DNA from: Bryobacteraceae bacterium
GTDB taxonomy: Bacteria > Acidobacteriota > Terriglobia > Bryobacterales > Bryobacteraceae
NCBI GenBank assembly: GCA_947456995.1
Contig: CANGVB010000150.1
Span: 1-7,761 of the forward strand
DNA: 7,761 bases
Reading direction: 5' to 3'
Both the position numbers and the translations under genes were made by a program. This document shows, one piece after another, positions 1 through 7,550 of this stretch. Every line of letters begins with the position of its first letter. Position 1 is the stretch's first letter. The notes beneath the pieces are model-generated. The model saw nothing but the letters and a program-made list of their open reading frames with translations, was not told the origin of the DNA and searched no databases.

Positions 1-36
1 CGGGCGCACCACTTCTCTTTCTTCCCCCTCATTTGC

Positions 37-55
37 CGATACTATAGTCGTATCG
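37..55. promoter_or_regulatory. Perfect 6+7+6 inverted repeat ahead of the sensor kinase gene
   Basis: The arms CGATAC (37-42) and GTATCG (50-55) are exact reverse complements around a 7-base centre, TATAGTC. The central ACTATAGT (41-48) is itself an 8-base palindrome. The right arm is followed directly by TTTT (56-59). Two readings fit. It could be an operator dyad covering the -10 region of the kinase promoter. It could also be a small terminator hairpin for a gene lying upstream of the window, although a stem of 6 bp with half GC and only four T residues is weak for that. The symmetry is seen directly; the role is inferred. Confidence 0.35.
43..48 (+). promoter_or_regulatory. Candidate -10 element for the sensor kinase gene
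   Basis: TATAGT matches the sigma-70 consensus TATAAT at five of six positions. Transcription would begin near 55, giving a leader of roughly 33 bases to the ATG at 88. No good -35 box is visible: the bases at about 17-23 are a C/T run with only partial likeness. The hexamer sits inside the inverted repeat at 37-55, so a protein bound to that dyad would block the promoter. This is a motif match only. Confidence 0.2.
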
Positions 56-87
56 TTTTGCCTCAAGGCTTAAGCAACAAACGCTCA

Positions 88-3000
88 ATGAAGGGTCCCC
101 TACTTCTTCAAATCGTCTGCGCCGCCGTCGCGCTCTCTAATATCCTTCACGCGATCCAGCCGGAGGAGCGCCTCTCCAACCTTTCTATCCGCAGATGGGG
201 CCCCGAAAGCGGCATTCCAGAAGAAACCTTCTCCGCCGTTCTGGCCCCGGGTGACGGCTACGTCTGGCTCTCTTCCAACCACGGCCTCGTCCGCTTTGAC
301 GGCCATCGCGCCCAGATCTTCCGCGTCGGCGATACCTTTCGCGCCAGGGGAACCGGCCCCTGCAGCACCAACACCCTCAGCACCTTGCATCTCGGCTCAG
401 ACTCTTCCATCTGGTCTGGCGCCTCCAGCGGCTGCCTATTTCGCATTCTTCCCGATCGCTTCGGCACATTTGCCAACTTCCGCCTCGAAGGCATCATTTC
501 CACAAACCTCGATCGCGAAAATACTGGCATCCTGGCTCTCCGCAATGCCCTCAACGGCAACGGCGTCGAAATCCAACGGCGATCCGCCATAGCCACACTT
601 CCCGGCGCCAACCAGTCCACCGAGACAACAGTGATTGCCGCCCCACCAGGTCTTCAGATCCTCCACAGCGCTCGCGACAACGCAAACAGACTCTGGGCGA
701 TCATGAACGACACTCGGCTCTACCGGGCCAACAACAAGACTTGGGAGCCACATTTTGACATCCCGGCCACCCCTCGCAGGCTCCTCGCCGACAACGAAGG
801 TAATCTCTGGATCCCAACATCCCAGGGCCTCTACCGCTGGAGGGAAGGACAGATCAAACACTGGGGCAATGCCTCGGGCCTGCCCAGCCAGGACATCCTC
901 TCCATCCACAAAGATAAGTCTGGTTGTCTCTGGATGGGCCTGGACCAAGCCATCGCCAGGCTCTGCAATGACAAAATAGAATCTATCCCGCTTGGCCAGG
1001 AGCAAGAAGAAATCCTCTCTGCAATGGCCGAAGACCCTCAGGGCAACATCTGGTTCGGTGGTCGCTGGGGCAATCTCTATCGCCTCAGCCCGGGCATCTT
1101 CCGCATTTACACCCGCCGCGAAGGGCTCCCCGAGAGTCACCTTACCGGCGTCGCGATCGACCGCGAGGGCAGTGCCTGGGGCAGCCTTCGCAATTCAGGC
1201 CTCGCACGCATTACCGACGGCCGTGTCACCTCCACATTCAACAACCCAGATATTGCTGAAACTCAAACCTTGATCGAGCACCCGGTCTCAGGCATCCTCG
1301 CCGCCACAGCTAACGGTATTTTCCACGCCACCCCTCAGGGCGTTCACCCGATTCACACAGATTCCCCCCTCCCCTATCGCACCCTTCCCGGCCTCTTCTG
1401 GGAATCTCCGGCCCAACTCCTCTACTCCACAACCACCGCCAACTTCCGCCTTACCCTTCACAACACAGCCGGTCGCGAGTCCTGGCGCGTGCAGGAACTC
1501 TCGGGTCCCCTTCGCATCCGCCAGATGGCAAAAGATTCCAACGGCCAGATTTGGGGCCTTTCCCAATTTCGCGGCCTCTTCAAGCTCAACGGAAATACCT
1601 ACCAACCCGCCGCTAACGCAATCCCAGAACGCGCCCGTGCCTGGTACAGCCTCACCGCAGACCAGAGTGGCCTGCTTTGGATCGGCACCACCGATGGCCT
1701 CGAGATTTACTCAACCAGCGAAGCCAGATTCCTCAACGCCAAACCCCTCCTGGGTGGTGACCAGGTCTTCCACATCGCTCAAGATCGCTTTGGCAAATTT
1801 TGGTGTACCACCCGTATGGGCCTCGCCCGCTTCTCGCGAAAACAGGCTCTCGACAGTCTCAGTCAGTCCAGCCTTCAAGTCGAGCGCTACGGCGATGCGC
1901 AATCCCTCCCCACCACCAACTTCGGCCTGGTCACCTCAGCCTCTGGGGCAACAGACCCTCAGGGCCGTATGTGGTTCCCCGGCCTGCGCGGCCTGGTCTC
2001 GGTCAACCCGGCCGATTTTGAATCCATTCCCCGCCCTCCTGTTCCTCTCATCCTTGCCATCAACGCCGACGGCACCGCGCGAGACCTCAACCGCCCGCAA
2101 CAAATTCCCCCGGGCCTCAAGAAGATCGAGTTCGTCTTCCAAACTATCCGCCTCGACCCCCTCGGCGGAGACTTCTGCCGCCTTAAAATGCAGGGCTTTG
2201 ACCCCGATTGGATCCCCTGCAACGAAAGCCGCACCGCCCAGTACACCAACCTCCCTCCCGCCAACTATGAGTTCCTGCTTCAGACCTCCAGTCAGGCGGG
2301 GCAGTGGAATGGCAAACAGCTCAGCATCCCGCTCGGCATCGAAGCCGCCTATTACCAGCTCCTTTGGGTGCGCATCCTCGCCATGCTGCTTGCTTGTACT
2401 TTCCTGGGTGCCATCGCCTGGCGACGCCACAACCTCTCGCTTGAGCGCACCCGCCTCCTCGAAGAAAAAGTCGACGAGCGTACCTTAGAACTCGAAAATG
2501 CCATGCGCGCCGCCCAGTCCGCCAACCGTGCGAAGACTGAGTTTCTAGCCACCATGAGCCACGAAATCCGCACCCCTATGAATGGTGTTCTCGGCGCAGT
2601 CCAGATACTCAATGGCTCCACGCTCGACACCGACCAGCAAAAGCTCGTCAACGTCATCCGGCAGTCCAGCGAAGATCTCGTCGGCATCGTTGACGACATT
2701 CTCAGCCTCTCGAAAGTCGAGGCCGGTAAACTCACTCTTGAGAAGACAACCGTCGTCATCCCTGCCCTTTGCGAGAACCTCGTCGCACTCTTCCAGCCCA
2801 AGGCCGAAGCCAAAGGCATCAGCCTTAACGTAATCCTCGAAGACTCCGCCCCTAAACAAATCCTCAGCGACCCCCAACGCCTCCGCCAGATCCTCCTCAA
2901 CCTCATCGGCAATGCCGTCAAGTTCACCGATCAGGGACACGTCCTTCTGCGCGTCAACAGCGACCCTGCCTCAAACACCATTTGCTTCCAAATCGAGGAC

Positions 3001-3654
3001 ACCGGCCTCGGCATCCCCCAGGACAAAATCGCAACCCTCTTCGATCCCTTTGTTCAGGCAGACTCTTCCACCACACGAAAATTCGGTGGCAGCGGCCTCG
3101 GCCTCGCTATCGTTCACCGTTTTGTCGAGGCAATGCAGGGCTCTGTAGAGATCGTAAGTGAACCCGGCCGTGGCTCCACCTTCAGTGCCCGCTTCCCGCT
3201 TGAAGTAGCACCAGAGCCCGACGAACTCCCAAAGCCGGCCGGCCAGGAACTAAGCAATCTGGCAGGGCTCAAGGTTCTGATAGCCGAAGATAACCCCGTC
3301 AACCAGATGGTCTTCCAGAGAATGCTCCTTCGCCTCGGCTGTCAGATTCGTCTGGCTCAGAACGGTCGTGAAGCACTCTCCATTCTGCGCGAACAACCAA
3401 TAGACCTTATCCTCATGGATTGCCAGATGCCAGAGCTCGACGGCTACCAAACCACCACAGAACTCCGCTCCTGGGGCGGCAGCTATACCAGCCTGCCCAT
3501 CATCGCCCTCACCGCCAGCGCCATGGTTGAAGACCGCCAGCGTTGCCTCGATGTGGGCATGAACGACTTTTTAAGCAAGCCCCTTATACTTGCCGCCCTC
3601 CAGGAAAAACTGGGCCAGTGGGGCAAACATGCCACCTCTGAACCTCCTCGATGA
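88..3654 (+). CDS. Hybrid sensor histidine kinase with periplasmic beta-propeller, Y_Y_Y domain and C-terminal receiver
   Basis: This is a membrane-bound two-component sensor of 1188 residues. Numbered from the ATG at 88, residues 1-22 form a signal peptide (K2, hydrophobic core, cleavage near LHA). Residues about 30-640 are propeller blades with the D-x-x-G-x-[LI]-W signature (D235, D276, D316, D525, D566 and D623 begin clear copies; D358 and D483 are looser). A Y_Y_Y domain spans about 650-750, a transmembrane helix 758-778, then a charged coiled-coil linker. The cytoplasmic part has HisKA with H-box SHEIRTP (phospho-acceptor His825), HATPase_c with N-box N942, G1 DTGLGIP at 971 and G2 GGSGLGL near 1000, and a receiver with E1067/D1068, phospho-acceptor Asp1111, T1142 and K1164. 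Every key residue is intact. Unlike Bacteroidetes HTCS sensors, it stops after the receiver with no AraC output domain. An in-frame TTG at 58 is possible, but ATG88 starts right at the signal peptide. There is no strong ribosome-binding site; AAGG at 64-67 is too far away. Family certain, ligand unknown. Confidence 0.97.
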   Translation: MKGPLLLQIVCAAVALSNILHAIQPEERLSNLSIRRWGPESGIPEETFSAVLAPGDGYVWLSSNHGLVRFDGHRAQIFRVGDTFRARGTGPCSTNTLSTLHLGSDSSIWSGASSGCLFRILPDRFGTFANFRLEGIISTNLDRENTGILALRNALNGNGVEIQRRSAIATLPGANQSTETTVIAAPPGLQILHSARDNANRLWAIMNDTRLYRANNKTWEPHFDIPATPRRLLADNEGNLWIPTSQGLYRWREGQIKHWGNASGLPSQDILSIHKDKSGCLWMGLDQAIARLCNDKIESIPLGQEQEEILSAMAEDPQGNIWFGGRWGNLYRLSPGIFRIYTRREGLPESHLTGVAIDREGSAWGSLRNSGLARITDGRVTSTFNNPDIAETQTLIEHPVSGILAATANGIFHATPQGVHPIHTDSPLPYRTLPGLFWESPAQLLYSTTTANFRLTLHNTAGRESWRVQELSGPLRIRQMAKDSNGQIWGLSQFRGLFKLNGNTYQPAANAIPERARAWYSLTADQSGLLWIGTTDGLEIYSTSEARFLNAKPLLGGDQVFHIAQDRFGKFWCTTRMGLARFSRKQALDSLSQSSLQVERYGDAQSLPTTNFGLVTSASGATDPQGRMWFPGLRGLVSVNPADFESIPRPPVPLILAINADGTARDLNRPQQIPPGLKKIEFVFQTIRLDPLGGDFCRLKMQGFDPDWIPCNESRTAQYTNLPPANYEFLLQTSSQAGQWNGKQLSIPLGIEAAYYQLLWVRILAMLLACTFLGAIAWRRHNLSLERTRLLEEKVDERTLELENAMRAAQSANRAKTEFLATMSHEIRTPMNGVLGAVQILNGSTLDTDQQKLVNVIRQSSEDLVGIVDDILSLSKVEAGKLTLEKTTVVIPALCENLVALFQPKAEAKGISLNVILEDSAPKQILSDPQRLRQILLNLIGNAVKFTDQGHVLLRVNSDPASNTICFQIEDTGLGIPQDKIATLFDPFVQADSSTTRKFGGSGLGLAIVHRFVEAMQGSVEIVSEPGRGSTFSARFPLEVAPEPDELPKPAGQELSNLAGLKVLIAEDNPVNQMVFQRMLLRLGCQIRLAQNGREALSILREQPIDLILMDCQMPELDGYQTTTELRSWGGSYTSLPIIALTASAMVEDRQRCLDVGMNDFLSKPLILAALQEKLGQWGKHATSEPPR

Positions 3655-3719
3655 CTTCGTCGATCTCGGCACCGGCACCATCGGAGCAGATCCCTTGCAC
3701 GCTCATTAGACGGCCTGAG

Positions 3720-5297
3720 TTACATCGACGTTTTTCTTTCATACAAAACGTACTTCTCGCTCTGGTCCAGCAAACGCCAGTCACTGCTCAAACCCAAGAG
3801 TGAGCTCAATGCCCCCTGGTTTGGAGCAAGCACAAGATCGAATCGATTCTTGTCAAGCAACTCGCGCCACGGCTTTAGACCGTCACGGATCGCCAGGTAC
3901 TCGTCGCCAAGCGCAGGGCCATAGTAGTTGTGCCGGCTGTCGAAATAGACCTTCTGCCTTGGATAACTTCGAAAGATCAGATAATCGGCAACTTGATCCG
4001 CAGCAAATACGCGGCTGGTCGCGATTCGGTCTGCATGCTTCTCAATGAACTTTACGGGTACCGTAGTTTCAGGAATTTCAGACGGCCAATTGAGTCCTGG
4101 CATAAACAAAAGCCCGACAATCACCAAGGGTATGAATAGACTCGTTCCAGACATCATGGGCGTCAGTTGCGTCGTCACATCATGCAGGATCGTGAAGATC
4201 GACGACTTTTTGCGTCCACCCGCAATTTCATTCCAACCCAGGCTCAGCTCGACTGCCAGGATTGGCGCAACAGCCAACATGAATATCGTCATGTGGCGCA
4301 CCGAGGTGAGAGAGCAGTAGCCCAGAAACAGAATCATCAGGGAGTCAGCCAGATTCTTTTTCCTAACCAGCGATGAAATCACGGCCAGCCCCGCAAACAG
4401 CATCAACATGCAGTTCAACATTTCCTCCGACCCAAACCGGGGCGATTGAAACTCTGCAACATTCACGTTGGTCCATGGGGACTTCAGGAATTCAATGATG
4501 TGTTCGTGCAAGTGGTAGCCATAGGGATTTACAAGCGTTGCCGCCGCTACGGCAAACCCAAGCAGTGTAAGCTGGATCGCCTCACCACGTCTTGCGCTTC
4601 GAAGTTCGTCATAACAAATAGCCTCAGCCGTGCAACCCACCACACGAATCCCAAGCAAAACCAGAAAAATGACGAACCCGCCGTGAAGGTTTGCCCACAA
4701 GGTAGCAAGAGGAACCAGAAGCCAGATTGCGCGGCTGCCCGCAGACCGTCGATTCCAGTCCAGCACCCAGAAGGCGACACTCAGGAAAAGCAAAGTGAAG
4801 AGGTGCGGACGTGCGTGAAAGTGAATAGAGCTGGCTGTAGCCGCAACCAGCGTCGTCACCAGTGCAATCATGCCATTGGCACCCTTGGCAATCGAGAACT
4901 TCAGAATGATCGTCAGATAAAGGGTGATCAATACAGCAGCTAGCGCTGAAATCCCTTTCAATCCGGCAATGCGATAGACACTGGCCAATATCACCTCAGA
5001 GAGCCATTCAAATGCATACCAGGGCTGCCCTACTTTAGAGAATGAAAATGGGTCATGGTGTGGAACGCTGCCTTCACTCAGAATGATTTCACCAATCCGG
5101 GTATGAAACCAGGTATCAGCGTCAAGCAAAGTCCTGGACCAACCTACCGGGCTCACCGCAAATAGCCATACCAGTAGAACCAAAAAGAAGAGGTCAGACA
5201 GCGACGGCCGAAGGATCGACGGAATCTTTTGTGTCGCAACAGGATATGGGATTTCAGTAGTCAATAGACACTCCGAGCTAGTGTGCATATCGACCAT
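3720..5297 (-). CDS. Polytopic membrane protein, GT-C glycosyltransferase-like
   Basis: A 525-residue integral membrane protein with about ten or eleven hydrophobic helices (for example 34-50, 112-134, 143-157, 204-222, 239-257, 294-311, 335-352, 385-399). After the first helix comes an extracytoplasmic loop with D59-A-D61-T-W-F-H, followed by VPHHDPFSF and a QPW..FEWLSE stretch. This layout, an acidic pair after the first helix plus a soluble C-terminal domain (about 410-525, with FDSRHNYYG near 452-460), matches a common family of bacterial proteins usually annotated as hypothetical or GT-C-like. Such enzymes use polyprenyl-phosphate sugars on the outer face of the inner membrane; activity here is inferred, with no proven substrate. 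The start is uncertain: ATG at 5297 or ATG three codons later at 5288, neither with a good ribosome-binding site. The open frame continues far upstream opposite the peptidase gene, but that part is antisense and has been left out. It ends convergent to the kinase gene, 65 bp from its stop. Confidence 0.9.
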   Translation of the reverse strand: MVDMHTSSECLLTTEIPYPVATQKIPSILRPSLSDLFFLVLLVWLFAVSPVGWSRTLLDADTWFHTRIGEIILSEGSVPHHDPFSFSKVGQPWYAFEWLSEVILASVYRIAGLKGISALAAVLITLYLTIILKFSIAKGANGMIALVTTLVAATASSIHFHARPHLFTLLFLSVAFWVLDWNRRSAGSRAIWLLVPLATLWANLHGGFVIFLVLLGIRVVGCTAEAICYDELRSARRGEAIQLTLLGFAVAAATLVNPYGYHLHEHIIEFLKSPWTNVNVAEFQSPRFGSEEMLNCMLMLFAGLAVISSLVRKKNLADSLMILFLGYCSLTSVRHMTIFMLAVAPILAVELSLGWNEIAGGRKKSSIFTILHDVTTQLTPMMSGTSLFIPLVIVGLLFMPGLNWPSEIPETTVPVKFIEKHADRIATSRVFAADQVADYLIFRSYPRQKVYFDSRHNYYGPALGDEYLAIRDGLKPWRELLDKNRFDLVLAPNQGALSSLLGLSSDWRLLDQSEKYVLYERKTSM

Positions 5298-5345
5298 CTT
5301 GGGATATGACTTTAGTCCTAAGGGTCTGGTTTGATACCTTGAGGC
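5298..5345. promoter_or_regulatory. Compact divergent promoter region between membrane protein and peptidase genes
   Basis: Only 48 bp separate the two divergent start codons, so both promoters must lie here or run into the opposite gene. I find no convincing -35/-10 pair for either direction. Small dyads are present: GACT-TT-AGTC at 5308-5317 and TTAG-TC-CTAA at 5312-5321. Together they form an imperfect palindrome, 5308-5326, with GAC/GTC outer arms. GAGG at 5341-5344 is one base from ATG5346, too close for a normal ribosome-binding site. A later peptidase start (ATG5373) and the shorter membrane protein (ATG5288) would widen the gap to 84 bp. The regulatory role is inferred from position. 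Confidence 0.35.
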
Positions 5346-7550
5346 ATGTGGGAATCTGCTGTAGTTGTGGCCATGATGACTCTTGGGATTGACCCTGCTG
5401 CAGGGATCAGCGAAAGTCTGGCCCGGCAAAGAGCCAATCAGATAGCCAATCTGCGCTACTCGCTCGATCTGAAAGTGCCGGCAGCCAAGACCGAAGCCCT
5501 GATCGGCAAAGCCCACTTGCGGTTTGACCTTAAGGACCAAAGCGCTCCTGTTATCCTCGATTTCGCCCCCGGCGCAGCCAACCTGATCCGGGCCAGCGCA
5601 AGCTATCAGGCAGTAAACGGCCACCTGGTCTTCCCGGCCGGCACCAGCGAGATCGAGATCGAGTTCCGTCTTGGTGACGCTTCGCTCAACCGCAACCCGG
5701 ATTTCTTCTACTCCCTCTTTGTTCCAGCTCGCGCGCATCTGGCGATTCCCTGTTTTGACCAACCCGACTTGAAGGCTCGCTTCACTGTCAACATGTCTGT
5801 ACCAGAGGGCTGGAAGACTCTCTCCAACGCCGACCTGGGCGTTGAGACGCAACCGCTTTCGACCTATCTGCTCTTCTTTGGGGCCGGCAAGTTTCAGGTT
5901 GAAACGGCCGAGATTGCGGGCCGCAAATACCGGATGTATCACCGGGAGACTGACGCAAAGAAGGTCGAGCGAAACCGCGAAGCGATCTTCGATCTGCATG
6001 CCAGAGCCGTTGCCTGGATGGAAGACTACACGGGAGTTCCCTACCCCTTTGGCAAGCTCGACTTCATGGCGCTGCCTTCGTTTCAATTCGGCGGCATGGA
6101 GCATGCGGGTGCCATCAGCTACAACTCTTCCGGCTTGTTTCTCGAGGAATCTGCTACGCAGGCGCAGAGGTTGGGCCGGGCGAGCGTGATCTCGCATGAG
6201 ACAGCGCATATGTGGTTTGGTGACCTCGTGACGATGAAGTGGTTTAACGATGTGTGGCTCAAAGAAGTTTTTGCCAACTTCATGGCAGCGAAGATTGTCA
6301 ATCCTTCGTTTCCAGAGCTCAATCATGAGTTGCGGTTTTTCTTGAGCCATTACCGCTCGGCATATAACGTAGACCGGACGCAAGGTGCGAATGCGATCCG
6401 GCAGAAACTGGCCAATCTGAACGAGGCCGGCACCATGTACGGCCCGATCATCTATCAGAAGTCGCCCATCGTGATGCAGCAACTTGAGAAGATGCTGGGC
6501 GAGAAAGCCTTCCAGCAAGGGCTGCAGCGATACCTCAAGAAGTACTCCTTCTCCAATGCCACCTGGGACGACCTTCTCGCCGTCTTCGGCACAGACCTCA
6601 CGGCCTGGAGCAAGACCTGGATCGATACTGCGGGCAGGCCCAAAGCGACCAAGACGCGAAGCTATGAGGGCTTCGTGTTGCCGGATGGCTACGGCGAGTA
6701 TCATCTCGAGGCTAAGAGCAAGACTTACCTGCTGGCGCATCTGCCTGAGATCGAAGACCCGCTGGTACGGGCCCAAGCCTGGTCAGCCTTGTGGGAAGAC
6801 CAGGTGGATCTGTTTGAACTAGCCTTGAAGGCCATTCCTCTCGAAAAAGAGGAGCTAATTCTCACACGCCTCCTCGGCGACCTAGACCGCCTGATGTGGC
6901 GTCACCCGAAGGAGTTGCCCCGCGTTGAAGCCATGCTGCGAGAGGGCATGAACAATGCCAAAAACCGCAGCATCAAGTCGGCTTACTATCAGGTCTACCG
7001 GAGCGTCGCGCCTGTCGAGTGGCTCGAAAAAGTCTGGCGCAAGCAGCTCACGATTCCTGACCTTCCGCTTGCAGAAAACGATTACACCCGGCTGGCCGCT
7101 GAGCTGATGATTCGTGGTGTCGACGTTCGAGCCGAACAACTAGCCCGGATCGAGAACCCAGACCGCAAGGCTCAATTCGCTTTTGTCATGCCAGCGCTTG
7201 AGAAGGACGGCTCGGCCTTTTTTGAGCGGCTCAAAGACGTTAAGAACCGCGGCCATGAGCCTTGGGTACTCGAAGGGCTAAGCTACCTGCATCACCCAAC
7301 GCGCGTGGCTGCAAGCGAGAAGTACATACTGCCGAGCCTACAGTTACTCAGCGAGATTCAGAAGACGGGCGATATCTTCTTTCCGCAACGCTGGATGGGG
7401 GCCACACTCGGCTGGCACCGTTCAGCAACGGCGGCCGCTACTGTAAAGCAGTTTCTGGCCGGGTTGCCGAAGGACTATCCAGAGCGGCTGCGGATGACTA
7501 TTTTGGTTGCGGCCGATGACTTGCTACGCGCGCAAGCGCCTCCTCGATAA
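5346..7550 (+). CDS. M1 family zinc metallopeptidase (aminopeptidase N type)
   Basis: It removes N-terminal residues from peptides using one zinc ion. In this 734-residue protein the N-terminal beta domain covers about 20-200. The exopeptidase motif is G249-G-M-E252-H (usually GAMEN), with substrate-binding Glu252 kept. The zinc site is H284-E-T-A-H288 with third ligand Glu307, an exact HEXXH-x18-E; Tyr370 in IIYQKSP is the expected transition-state tyrosine, 63 residues after Glu307, close to the usual spacing. A helical C-terminal domain follows (about 430-734), shorter than in the roughly 870-residue E. coli PepN. The N-terminus is odd: MWES then AVVVAMMTLGI and DPAAG looks like a short signal peptide lacking a basic n-region, so export is likely but unproven. 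An in-frame stop at 5340-5342 makes ATG5346 the earliest ATG; GTG5367, ATG5373 and ATG5376 are alternatives. It is transcribed away from the membrane protein gene, and its last 53 bp overlap the opposing TPR gene. Confidence 0.95.
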   Translation: MWESAVVVAMMTLGIDPAAGISESLARQRANQIANLRYSLDLKVPAAKTEALIGKAHLRFDLKDQSAPVILDFAPGAANLIRASASYQAVNGHLVFPAGTSEIEIEFRLGDASLNRNPDFFYSLFVPARAHLAIPCFDQPDLKARFTVNMSVPEGWKTLSNADLGVETQPLSTYLLFFGAGKFQVETAEIAGRKYRMYHRETDAKKVERNREAIFDLHARAVAWMEDYTGVPYPFGKLDFMALPSFQFGGMEHAGAISYNSSGLFLEESATQAQRLGRASVISHETAHMWFGDLVTMKWFNDVWLKEVFANFMAAKIVNPSFPELNHELRFFLSHYRSAYNVDRTQGANAIRQKLANLNEAGTMYGPIIYQKSPIVMQQLEKMLGEKAFQQGLQRYLKKYSFSNATWDDLLAVFGTDLTAWSKTWIDTAGRPKATKTRSYEGFVLPDGYGEYHLEAKSKTYLLAHLPEIEDPLVRAQAWSALWEDQVDLFELALKAIPLEKEELILTRLLGDLDRLMWRHPKELPRVEAMLREGMNNAKNRSIKSAYYQVYRSVAPVEWLEKVWRKQLTIPDLPLAENDYTRLAAELMIRGVDVRAEQLARIENPDRKAQFAFVMPALEKDGSAFFERLKDVKNRGHEPWVLEGLSYLHHPTRVAASEKYILPSLQLLSEIQKTGDIFFPQRWMGATLGWHRSATAAATVKQFLAGLPKDYPERLRMTILVAADDLLRAQAPPR

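Noticed and set aside
436..1140. A 234-residue - strand open frame inside the kinase gene.
   Set aside because: It lies wholly opposite the propeller-coding part of a clearly real gene, and its translation shows no domain I recognise; C-rich sense codons make such antisense frames common.
1637..2488. A 283-residue + strand open frame overlapping the kinase in another frame.
   Set aside because: Its product is dominated by Ser, Pro, Ala and Arg, typical of a shifted read of GC-rich coding DNA, and the kinase frame encodes recognisable domains here.
3650..3665. A possible hairpin (GATGAC, loop TTC, GTC-G-ATC) across the kinase stop codon as a terminator.
   Set aside because: The stem has a bulge, is short, and is not followed by a T run; the rest of the 65-bp convergent gap shows no better candidate.
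59..5346. TGCCTCAAGG occurs at 59-68 and, inverted, at 5337-5346, each near a gene start.
   Set aside because: A shared 10-mer is expected by chance many times over in nearly 8 kb, and the flanks do not extend the match.
5298..6776. A long - strand open frame continuous with the membrane protein gene, adding about 490 codons opposite the peptidase.
   Set aside because: Its triplets coincide with the peptidase triplets on the other strand, so it is closed only by sense TTA, CTA or TCA codons, which this gene hardly uses here. The peptidase carries the conserved zinc motifs in this stretch, and the antisense translation shows no family I recognise.
3642..7550. Both the kinase and the peptidase genes end with CCTCCTCGAT just before or into the stop codon (Pro-Pro-Arg-stop).
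   Set aside because: Only 10 bases match and the neighbouring sequence differs, so coincidence is the simplest explanation.
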